Shown: positions 8,068-14,520 of the stretch, one piece after another | Layout of the letters: the number at the start of each line of letters is the position of its first letter | Numbering within the stretch: position 1 is the stretch's first letter | DNA from: Candidatus Anaerobutyricum stercoripullorum | GTDB taxonomy: Bacteria > Bacillota > Clostridia > Lachnospirales > Lachnospiraceae | Assembly: GCA_019114885.1 (NCBI GenBank) | Contig: DXEQ01000015.1 | Location: forward strand, 1 to 18,677 | DNA: 18,677 nt | Direction of reading: 5' to 3' | Notes under the pieces: generated by a model | Databases searched by the model: none | What the model was told of the DNA's origin: nothing | Seen by the model: only the letters and a program-made list of their open reading frames with translations | Translations under genes and position numbers: made by a program

Positions 8068-9666
8068 TTATTGCCATTTCTTCGCATACTCTTCCAGCAG
8101 TTCTTTCATCCTGCGGATGGTCTCGGCGCCGGTGCTGATCCAGCCATTTTCCTGAGCGAAAGGTATAAACTCCCGGAAGCTGCGGCGGACGCCGTGCTCG
8201 TTGACGGTAAAGTAGCTGCTCAGATGGCTGTCCTGATGGTACTGGAAAACGACGCTCTCGCCCACGTAGATCAGCAGATCCGGGTCCAGCGGCAGGCGAT
8301 CCGGGTTGGTCATAATGTAGCGCATGTGCCCGGTCTCAGCCAGAGCGATCATGCCCTCCAGGATGCGGAGGCGGCTCGGGACAGGAATCGGGGTGTACCA
8401 GCCGCTCGGGTATTCGTCGGAACGTCCGGTCTCCATGAAACGGCGCAGACCGGCTTCCTCAAACAGGTTGATGGATGTTTTCTTATTGGATGCACCCAGA
8501 AAGGTGTCTTTGTTCCTGGCAAAGATATCGAGAAGATACTGGTTGCCCTCTTCTCCCAGACAGAGGACTTCTGACAAGATCTCCTCGTCCAGACCATAGG
8601 TGATGCACGGTGTGGGATTGATGTAGATCTCCGCCACCACCAGATCTGTCATAAAGGTCCGCATGAAAGTGGACCACTCCGTGATATCATCCCGGAAACG
8701 GCGGGTCAGCGGGCTGGTCCGGCTCTTAATCCTCTGGTACTGGCTGCGGCAGAAACGGACGCTCTCCTCATTGGTGAAAAGAAGTCCTTCGTCCATCCTG
8801 TAACTGCATACCATGGCGGCGGTATCAGTGAGAATCAGGATTGGCAGCAGACTCATGCTGTTGATATGCGCGTCCTTCTTATCATAATAGTAAAAACTCT
8901 CGTAATCCACGCTGCCAAAAAGCATGGGAATCAGATTATACACCGTACGGATGTTATTATTTCCCTCCTGTGAATCTCCATCGAGACAGACGATCTGCTC
9001 TACTTTCACATCGTGACCGGCGCAGACGGAGAGCACAGTTTTCAAAAGACTGCCGGCTTCCGGCTGGGAGATGATCTGTATCTTTCCCTTATCACAAAGC
9101 TGCGAAACATCCACCGGGGCAGCGCCGGACTGTGCGTCGGAGGACTGACTGCCATCGGACGCAACCTGCGCGCGCAGCATGGCGCGCAGCGCATTCTCCA
9201 CCTCCATGCTTCCCGTGCAGACGCGGCTTCCGGTAAAACCGGCAAGCGATGGTTCCCGGGCTGACAGAGCGTCCATCGCTCCCTCTGCTGTCCGGGCGCC
9301 GCTGCCACCGGCAACTTCCCCGGATATCGGACTTACAGACTGTCTGGCAGATTCCCGGACATAGGCCGACTGCATCCGGTAGTCCACCAGACCGCGCACA
9401 ATATCCCGGATCATGAGAAATCCGTCGTACTGTCTGATGCCATAGCGGCTCCGGTTGTATTGTTCCAGCAGTTCTTCCTGCTTCTCCGGCGACAACATGA
9501 GAGCTTCTGCCAGCTGGCAGGACTCCTGTACCGTCTTTGGAAGACGGTCGCCGGACAGGTATTTTTGCAGGAGCGTGCGGTTGAATCCGGTTTCCTTTGC
9601 CAGACGGCTCACGGACATCCCGCTCTCTTCAATATATTTTCTTAAACATTCTCCATATAATGACAT
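8068..9666 (-). CDS. XRE-family HTH regulator with unrecognised C-terminal region
   Basis: This 532-aa cytoplasmic protein opens with a Cro/C1-type helix-turn-helix at about 5-57 (MSVSRLAKETGFNRTLLQKY, then LSGDRLP), so DNA binding is expected. A Ser/Gly/Ala-rich linker fills about 105-185. The remaining ~345 residues are globular-looking, with no membrane segment, and I do not recognise them as a named ligand or enzyme domain. ATG 9666 has GAGGG 7 nt upstream. A perfect 17-bp palindrome lies about 60 bp before the start and may be its own operator. It is co-directional with the secreted-protein genes, although these have their own promoter. Sensing of a metabolite by the C-terminal part is inference only. 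Confidence 0.75.
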   Translation of the reverse strand: MSLYGECLRKYIEESGMSVSRLAKETGFNRTLLQKYLSGDRLPKTVQESCQLAEALMLSPEKQEELLEQYNRSRYGIRQYDGFLMIRDIVRGLVDYRMQSAYVRESARQSVSPISGEVAGGSGARTAEGAMDALSAREPSLAGFTGSRVCTGSMEVENALRAMLRAQVASDGSQSSDAQSGAAPVDVSQLCDKGKIQIISQPEAGSLLKTVLSVCAGHDVKVEQIVCLDGDSQEGNNNIRTVYNLIPMLFGSVDYESFYYYDKKDAHINSMSLLPILILTDTAAMVCSYRMDEGLLFTNEESVRFCRSQYQRIKSRTSPLTRRFRDDITEWSTFMRTFMTDLVVAEIYINPTPCITYGLDEEILSEVLCLGEEGNQYLLDIFARNKDTFLGASNKKTSINLFEEAGLRRFMETGRSDEYPSGWYTPIPVPSRLRILEGMIALAETGHMRYIMTNPDRLPLDPDLLIYVGESVVFQYHQDSHLSSYFTVNEHGVRRSFREFIPFAQENGWISTGAETIRRMKELLEEYAKKWQ

Positions 9667-9723
9667 GATTTATCCCTCTTGTATGCGACTCATACTCAAT
9701 CTTTTTTTATAAAATGTTCCATA

Positions 9724-9740
9724 ATGCTATAATATAGCAT
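9724..9740. promoter_or_regulatory. Perfect 17-bp palindrome upstream of the XRE regulator
   Basis: ATGCTATAATATAGCAT is two perfect 8-bp half-sites around one central base. It includes -10-like hexamers on both strands. The position before an HTH gene suggests an autoregulatory operator. I could not place a good matching -35. Confidence 0.5.
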
Positions 9741-9793
9741 ATTTCTATTACGTTTTCATCATCATTTTTTTACAAAAGTCACGCTTTTTGCAG

Positions 9794-9831
9794 GAAAAAA
9801 ATCCCGGCCGAAGCAGCGCGCCCGACCGGGA
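9794..9831 (-). terminator. Intrinsic terminator of pyrBI
   Basis: On the minus strand TCCCGGTCG pairs with CGGCCGGGA (9 bp, one G·T wobble) around a GC-rich loop and is followed by TTTTTTT. It lies about 20 nt after the pyrI stop and precedes the regulator's upstream region. Confidence 0.88.
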
Positions 9832-9853
9832 GAAAAAAATATGGAGATATCCA

Positions 9854-10276
9854 TTAATATTCACTTTTTTTGGATTCGCAGTAGATACAGCGGTAGACGC
9901 GGTTCTCCCGGTCCGTGAGCTTGAACACCTGATCGAGTCCACGCTCCACGGAGGTGATACACCGCGGATTCTTGCATCGGATGATATTGGTGATCCGCTC
10001 CGGCAGTTCCAGATGCATTTTTTTGACGATGCTGCCGTCTTTGATATAGCAGACGGTGATGTCCGGATCAATATACCCCAGTACATCCAGATTGAGATCC
10101 AGATTATCGGCGATCTTGATGATATCCTTCTTGCCCATCTTGCTGCTGACCGCGTTCTTGATGATGGCCACGCTGCAGTCCAACTTGTCAAGTCCCAGAT
10201 ATTTGTAGATCTCCATGCTCTTTCCTGCCTTGATATGGTCTAATACGATACCGTTTTTGATACTGTCAATCTTCAT
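9854..10276 (-). CDS. pyrI: Aspartate carbamoyltransferase regulatory subunit
   Basis: This 140-aa PyrI is the nucleotide-binding regulatory chain that assembles with PyrB and transmits CTP/ATP control of pyrimidine synthesis. The N-terminal effector domain is about 1-95. The C-terminal zinc domain keeps all four cysteines, C101, C106, C130 and C133 (C-x4-C-x23-C-x2-C), needed for contact with the catalytic chain. I chose ATG 10276 because GGGGGTGA is 6 nt upstream; a GTG at 10282 in the same frame sits too close to that site. The gene overlaps the pyrB end by 11 nt, implying translational coupling and balanced subunits. A strong terminator follows. Confidence 0.93.
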   Translation of the reverse strand: MKIDSIKNGIVLDHIKAGKSMEIYKYLGLDKLDCSVAIIKNAVSSKMGKKDIIKIADNLDLNLDVLGYIDPDITVCYIKDGSIVKKMHLELPERITNIIRCKNPRCITSVERGLDQVFKLTDRENRVYRCIYCESKKSEY

Positions 10277-11192
10277 CTGCACTCACCCCCAGTAAAGTCA
10301 TAATAAGCGCCATTCTCACATATTTGCCATAAAGGGCCTGTTTGAAATAGCAGGCTCTCGGATCGTCGTCCACCTTCGTGTCAATCTCGTTGACCCTCGG
10401 AAGCGGATGCATGATGCAGAGGTCTTTCCGGGCGGTCTCAAGCTTCTTCTCATCCAGGATGAAGCTGTCTTTCAGACGAACATAATCCGCCTCGTTGAAG
10501 AAACGTTCCTTCTGCACACGGGTCATGTAGAGGATATCCAGCTCCGGCATGACTTCTTCCATGGTGCGGACTTCTTTGTAAGCGATGTTCTTTTTCTCAA
10601 ATACATCCTTGATGATGTATTCCGGCAGACACAGTTCCTTCGGGGAGATCATCACAAATGTGATATTCTCGTAGCGGGACAGCGCCTTGATCAGGGAATG
10701 TACCGTCCGTCCGAACTTCAGATCGCCGCACATACCGATGGTCAGGTTGTCGAGGCGTCCCTTTTCCCGGCGGATCGTCATAAGGTCCGTCAGCGTCTGG
10801 GTCGGATGATTGTGTCCGCCGTCGCCGGCATTGATGACCGGAATGTCCACTTTCTGAGCCGCCACAAACGGAGCGCCTTCTTTCGGATGGCGCATGGCGA
10901 TGATATCAGCGTAACCGGATACGACCCGGACTGTATCTGAAACACTCTCGCCCTTGGTGGCCGATGAGGAATCTGCCGAAGAAAAACCAAGTACACTGCC
11001 GCCCAGCTCCAGCATGGCTGCCTCAAAACTCAAACGCGTTCTCGTACTTGGTTCAAAAAATAAGGTTGCAAGCTTTTTATGGCGGCAGACTTCCTGATAC
11101 TTCTCCTTATGCAGGATGATATCGTCCGCCAGTTCCAGCAGATGCTGGATCTCTTCCACAGATAAATCCATAGGATCAATTAAATGTTTCAT
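10266..11192 (-). CDS. pyrB: Aspartate carbamoyltransferase catalytic subunit
   Basis: This 308-aa catalytic chain of aspartate transcarbamoylase joins carbamoyl phosphate and aspartate to make carbamoyl aspartate, the committed step of pyrimidine synthesis. The carbamoyl-phosphate site STRTR is at 49-53, the mobile loop SSATKGES at 76-83, HPTQ at 129-132, the aspartate-site RVQKERF at 225-231 and HPLPR at 262-266. Length is normal. GGGAGG is 5 nt before ATG 11192. It has its own promoter, with a short leader in which I see no attenuator, PyrR site or leader peptide. Control may therefore be mostly allosteric through PyrI. Confidence 0.96.
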   Translation of the reverse strand: MKHLIDPMDLSVEEIQHLLELADDIILHKEKYQEVCRHKKLATLFFEPSTRTRLSFEAAMLELGGSVLGFSSADSSSATKGESVSDTVRVVSGYADIIAMRHPKEGAPFVAAQKVDIPVINAGDGGHNHPTQTLTDLMTIRREKGRLDNLTIGMCGDLKFGRTVHSLIKALSRYENITFVMISPKELCLPEYIIKDVFEKKNIAYKEVRTMEEVMPELDILYMTRVQKERFFNEADYVRLKDSFILDEKKLETARKDLCIMHPLPRVNEIDTKVDDDPRACYFKQALYGKYVRMALIMTLLGVSADED

Positions 11193-11223
11193 GACGACCT
11201 CCCTTTTATGCTTTTCTTATCTG

Positions 11224-11252
11224 ATAATACAGGGTTCTTCGGGGCCTGTCAA
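11224..11252 (-). promoter_or_regulatory. Near-consensus promoter of pyrBI
   Basis: The minus strand reads TTGACA, exactly 17 bp, then TATTAT, the best promoter in the window. The predicted start near 11217 leaves only about 25 nt before ATG 11192. GGGGC and GCCCC arms flank the -35 but are probably chance. Confidence 0.88.
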
Positions 11253-11280
11253 GATTGTTATTCCCGCCCCGTCATACACC

Positions 11281-12171
11281 TCACGCTTCCTTATATACGG
11301 CAATCCCCTTCTCCTCGAGAAAGGCCGGGTGATAGGACAGCTTCGCCTTACGCAGTCCCGGATCTCCCACATCGTCCTCCCGGTTGACATAGGTGCAGTC
11401 CGCCGCCTCATGGATGAGGAACTGCTGGTTGATCACGGAGTAGGCTCCCTGTATGTCGGCAAAGGCTTTTTCGATGTGTACACAGAAGGTATCCGGCGTG
11501 ATCTTTTCGCCCACGGCGAAGGCAGCCACATCCCCGTTCACCCGAATCAGGCCTCCCTTTAATCCCAGGAATTCCCGCTCCTTAAGAGACGCCTCCGACA
11601 CACAGATCTCCGCGTGTTTCTCCAGGTTCTCCGGTGTACAGTTCTGCTGCTTCCACCTGGCAAGCATTTCAAGACATTCTTTTGTGTTGTCCGGCGTGAT
11701 CTCCTCGTAGGACCAGTCGTACATTTTGTTGAACTTGTTGATATGGTTCTTCTTTCCGTGGTATTTGCGGCCTTTCAGCTCGATGAGCGCCTGTGTCTCG
11801 TAAATGTAATCGGCCACATCCCGGTCGAACTCTATGTCAAACTGCCCCGGAAAATGTTCCTGCAGATACTCTTCCATTCCTCTGGAAATGCTGTGGAATA
11901 CCGGACGGATCTTCCGCTCCTTACAGTATGCCAGCACTTCCTCGATGACCGGCTTCGGGTCTCCTTCTCCCAGCGGGAAGGAGAAGCTCATCTGCTCTTC
12001 GTTGGAGCGAAATACGATCATACCCTCACAGAGCGCATACTCCATGTGATAAAATCCCCGCCAGAGATACACGGACGCGAAGCTGAAATCACAGCTTCTG
12101 GAACCGACCTGTTTCATGTATTTTTCAATGATATCTTTATCTTCCGCCACTACGGGCTTAAATTCCATCAT
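11281..12171 (-). CDS. DUF2156 / LPG-synthase C-terminal-like protein
   Basis: This 296-aa cytoplasmic protein of the DUF2156 family has the GNAT-like fold shared with the catalytic part of MprF-type phosphatidylglycerol lysyltransferases. It lacks MprF's membrane half. Conserved blocks are DYIYETQALIELKGRKYHGK at 121-140 followed by KNHINKF, and NREDDVGDPGLRKAKLSYHP at 263-282. An aminoacyl-tRNA-dependent or acyl transfer is suggested by family only; soluble members like this have no assigned substrate here. ATG 12171 and ATG 12168 are both possible starts after GGAAGAGG. It has a strong promoter at 12237-12265. The neighbours icd and pyrB give no functional hint. Confidence 0.82.
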   Translation of the reverse strand: MMEFKPVVAEDKDIIEKYMKQVGSRSCDFSFASVYLWRGFYHMEYALCEGMIVFRSNEEQMSFSFPLGEGDPKPVIEEVLAYCKERKIRPVFHSISRGMEEYLQEHFPGQFDIEFDRDVADYIYETQALIELKGRKYHGKKNHINKFNKMYDWSYEEITPDNTKECLEMLARWKQQNCTPENLEKHAEICVSEASLKEREFLGLKGGLIRVNGDVAAFAVGEKITPDTFCVHIEKAFADIQGAYSVINQQFLIHEAADCTYVNREDDVGDPGLRKAKLSYHPAFLEEKGIAVYKEA

Positions 12172-12236
12172 AACCTCTTCCTTTTTGTATTTGCATTCTT
12201 TTCATTCTGCTTCAGTCCGGACTTTGTCCGCGGCAC

Positions 12237-12265
12237 ATTCTACCATGTTCCGGAAAGGAAGTCAA
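12237..12265 (-). promoter_or_regulatory. Promoter of the DUF2156 gene
   Basis: The minus strand reads TTGACT, 17 bp, then TAGAAT. The predicted start is near 12230, followed by a small CGGAC-AAA-GTCCG hairpin in the leader. Confidence 0.82.
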
Positions 12266-12275
12266 ACGCCACAAA

Positions 12276-12322
12276 GGGGTCGTCAGGAAATAGGATGTGC
12301 ACCCTCATCTCCTGATAACCCC
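12276..12322 (-). terminator. Possible terminator after icd
   Basis: On the minus strand GGGGT and TCAGGA pair with TCCTGA and ACCCC across a 2x2 internal loop, starting about 15 nt after the icd stop. Only TTT follows, so termination may be weak. The structure abuts the DUF2156 promoter. Confidence 0.45.
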
Positions 12323-12336
12323 CGATGTGTGATGTA

Positions 12337-13548
12337 CTATGCTAATTTTTCTTCCAGGCGTGCGCGGATGGCTTTGATAAAGTCTTCACTGTTGACCGCC
12401 TTTACATTTTCCAGAGTGGAGATCAGCGCCAGATCTTTTGTCATGGTGCCGCTCTCGATGGTCTCGATGGTAGCTTCTTCCAGCGCGTCGGCAAAATGAA
12501 CCAGCGCGTCGATGCCGTCCAGTCTTCCTCTCTTTCTGAGAGCACCGGACCAGGCAAAGATGGTAGCCACAGAGTTGGTGGATGTCTCCTCACCGTTCAG
12601 ATGTTTGTAATAATGACGCTGCACGGTTCCGTGCGCCGCCTCGTACTCTGTGGTTCCGTCCGGAGCCACCAGAACAGATGTCATCATGGCAAGGGAACCG
12701 AAGGCTGTCGCCACCATATCGCTCATGACGTCGCCGTCGTAGTTCTTGCAGGCCCAGATATAACCGCCCTCGGAGCGGATGACTCTGGCCACGGCGTCAT
12801 CGATCAGCGTATAGAAATACTCGATGCCGGCCTCGTCAAACTTCTCTTTATATTCTTTATCAAAGATGTCCTGGAAAATGTCCTTAAATGTATGGTCATA
12901 TTTCTTGGAAATCGTGTCTTTTGTGGCGAACCACAGATCCTGTTTTGTCTCCAGCGCGTAGTTAAAACAGGAGCGGGCAAAGCTGCTGATGGAGCTTTCC
13001 AGATTGTGCATACCCTGGAGGATACCCGGACCGTCAAATTCGTGAATGAGTTCGCGGACTTCCTGTCCGTCCTCGCCGGTAAATACCAGTTCTGCTTTTC
13101 CCGGTCCCGGAATCTTCATCTCGGACGCCTTATACACGTCGCCGTAAGCATGTCTGGCGATGGTGATCGGCTTTTTCCAGGTCTTTACCGTAGGCTCAAT
13201 GCCCTTTACCACGATCGGGGCACGGAATACGGTGCCGTCCAGGATGGCACGGATGGTGCCGTTCGGGCTTTTGTACATTTCTTTCAGATTGTATTCGTCC
13301 ATTCTGGCCGCGTTCGGCGTGATGGTGGCGCATTTTACGGCAACGCCGTACTTCTTGGCCGCGTTGGCGGAATCTATGGTCACCTGGTCTCCGGTCTCAT
13401 CTCTGTGTTCCAGTCCCAGATCGTAATATTCTGTCTTTAAGTCAACGAACGGCAGCAGCAGTTCGTCCTTGATCATCTTCCAGAGGATTCTGGTCATCTC
13501 ATCTCCGTCCATCTCAACGAGGGGAGTCGTCATCTTTATCTTATCCAT
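12337..13548 (-). CDS. icd: NADP-dependent isocitrate dehydrogenase, eukaryote-like type
   Basis: This 403-aa enzyme converts isocitrate to 2-oxoglutarate and CO2 with NADP, supplying carbon for glutamate. It belongs to the homodimeric type II (human IDH1-like) branch rather than the E. coli Icd branch, shown by KSPNGTIR at 93-100, CKNYDGDVMSD at 267-277 (metal ligands equivalent to D273 and D277) and AAHGTVQRHYYKH at 304-316, with R311 and H312 at the usual NADP 2'-phosphate contacts. The frame opens at 13689, but I chose ATG 13548: AAGGAG is 6 nt upstream, the family N-terminus starts there, and the earlier codons overlap the promoter. No citrate synthase or aconitase neighbour is present. 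Confidence 0.94.
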   Translation of the reverse strand: MDKIKMTTPLVEMDGDEMTRILWKMIKDELLLPFVDLKTEYYDLGLEHRDETGDQVTIDSANAAKKYGVAVKCATITPNAARMDEYNLKEMYKSPNGTIRAILDGTVFRAPIVVKGIEPTVKTWKKPITIARHAYGDVYKASEMKIPGPGKAELVFTGEDGQEVRELIHEFDGPGILQGMHNLESSISSFARSCFNYALETKQDLWFATKDTISKKYDHTFKDIFQDIFDKEYKEKFDEAGIEYFYTLIDDAVARVIRSEGGYIWACKNYDGDVMSDMVATAFGSLAMMTSVLVAPDGTTEYEAAHGTVQRHYYKHLNGEETSTNSVATIFAWSGALRKRGRLDGIDALVHFADALEEATIETIESGTMTKDLALISTLENVKAVNSEDFIKAIRARLEEKLA

Positions 13549-13659
13549 GATAGTCTCCTTTCTTGTGACTTTCTGTGTCAAAATCCGCGCAGTCGCCTTC
13601 TTTGCCGCTGTCTGCGGCCAAAATCCGGTTCCTGCCGGCACTTTCACTTCACCACAGGT

Positions 13660-13689
13660 ATTATATAGTAAATTGCATACAAAATGCAA
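13660..13689 (-). promoter_or_regulatory. Promoter of icd with inverted repeat over the -35
   Basis: The minus strand reads TTGCAT, 18 bp, then a perfect TATAAT. TTGCAT-N5-ATGCAA forms an inverted repeat (13673-13689) that covers the -35 and part of the spacer, a possible operator. The leader before ATG 13548 is about 105 nt. Confidence 0.82.
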
Positions 13690-13731
13690 GTTTTTTGCGT
13701 GAAGAATTCATTTTTCAGCAAATGTATTCTC

Positions 13732-14178
13732 TCACAGCTCGTCACTGTCCAAAACGATGGTAAACGGCCCGTCATTAATTAACTCCACCTGCATGTAAGC
13801 CCCGAATTCCCCGTGTTTCACTGTCTGTACTCTCTTTTTACACTCTTCAATGAACTCTCGGTACATTTTCTCCGCCTCTGCCGGATTGCCCGCCTTGATA
13901 AAGCTCGGGCGACGTCCCTTCCTGCAGTCCGCCAGCAACGTAAACTGGGAAACCACCAGAAGTTCTCCTCCGATATCTTCGATGGAAAGATTGGTCTTTC
14001 CGTTTTCATCCTGAAACAGGCGCAAATCTATGATCTTCTTTACCATCTTCTTCATGATCTCTTCCGTGTCTCCCTCTGCCACGCCGAGAAGAATGACATA
14101 ACCGGGTCCGATCTCTCTTTTTTCCTTCTGTTCAACGGTGACAGAAGCTTTTGAAACCAACTGAATGACTGCCTTCAT
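13732..14178 (-). CDS. dtd: D-aminoacyl-tRNA deacylase
   Basis: This 148-aa DTD recycles D-Tyr-tRNA and other mischarged D-aminoacyl- or Gly-tRNAs in the cytoplasm. Both signature motifs are intact: SQFTL at 77-81 and the cross-subunit cis-proline motif NDGPFT at 135-140. Length is normal. I chose ATG 14178 (MKAVIQLVSKASV) over the in-frame upstream codon at 14211, because AGGAGG lies 8 nt before it and this is the family N-terminus. In many Clostridia dtd sits next to rel; here it stands about 8 kb away with its own leader. It is followed by the icd promoter with no clear terminator between. Confidence 0.95.
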   Translation of the reverse strand: MKAVIQLVSKASVTVEQKEKREIGPGYVILLGVAEGDTEEIMKKMVKKIIDLRLFQDENGKTNLSIEDIGGELLVVSQFTLLADCRKGRRPSFIKAGNPAEAEKMYREFIEECKKRVQTVKHGEFGAYMQVELINDGPFTIVLDSDEL

Positions 14179-14199
14179 TTTCTTTTCCTCCTGTGAATT

Positions 14200-14301
14200 T
14201 CCATCCCGCAAAACGGCGCCTTTGCCCGCGGGATCTTACCCCGTGGAACAGCAACCTGCCTGCGGGGTTTTTCCCGTGAAGCGGCGCCTTTGCCCGCGGG
14301 G
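14200..14301 (-). repeat. Three tandem 34-bp hairpin-forming repeats in the dtd leader
   Basis: Units begin on the minus strand at 14301, 14267 and 14233 with CCCCGCGGGC, CCCCGCAGGC and TCCCGCGGGC, an exact 34-bp period. Units 1 and 3 share 19 identical bases (CCCGCGGGCAAAGGCGCCG); unit 2 has diverged but keeps the ends. Each can fold: unit 2 as ACCCCG/CGGGGT and unit 3 as ATCCCGC/GCGGGAT, unit 1 less well. Position before the dtd RBS places them in its 5' leader. Confidence 0.7.
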
Positions 14302-14325
14302 TCTCTGCGGTCTGTGCCCTGTTGA

Positions 14326-14354
14326 ATAGTACCACTTTACAGTAGAAAGCACAA
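14326..14354 (-). promoter_or_regulatory. Possible promoter of dtd
   Basis: The minus strand reads TTGTGC, 17 bp, TACTAT. Both boxes are imperfect, but spacing is ideal and no better site lies before dtd. It would put the 34-bp repeats in a leader of about 140 nt. Confidence 0.45.
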
Positions 14355-14520
14355 CAAAAATGAGGACAGACGTAACGAAAAGGGTAGGATTATCCGGCAG
14401 TTTTTTGCTCCGGGTGCGTTCCTGCCGGATGACACAGCCAAAAAGAATCGCGGCATACTATATTCCCGGCGAAACGCATAGATTGGGATAAGATCGCGTT
14501 TATGAAAAGGAGTACCATCC

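Larger units (their letters stand above)
14179..14520. other. 342-bp divergent region between dtd and the subtilase
   Basis: The dtd side (minus strand) holds a promoter candidate and three 34-bp tandem repeats. The subtilase side has AAGGAG 8 nt before ATG 14521 and a CATACTATA element at 14454-14462 that could be a -10 site. Nothing else coding is credible here. Confidence 0.55.

Noticed and set aside
11193..11223. Pyrimidine attenuator before pyrB
   Set aside because: The leader is only about 25 nt, with no hairpin pair, leader peptide or PyrR-type loop.
12496..13440. 314-codon open frame on the plus strand, antisense to icd
   Set aside because: It lies wholly opposite a clear icd gene, has no RBS or known domain, and its composition is that of a reverse-strand shadow.
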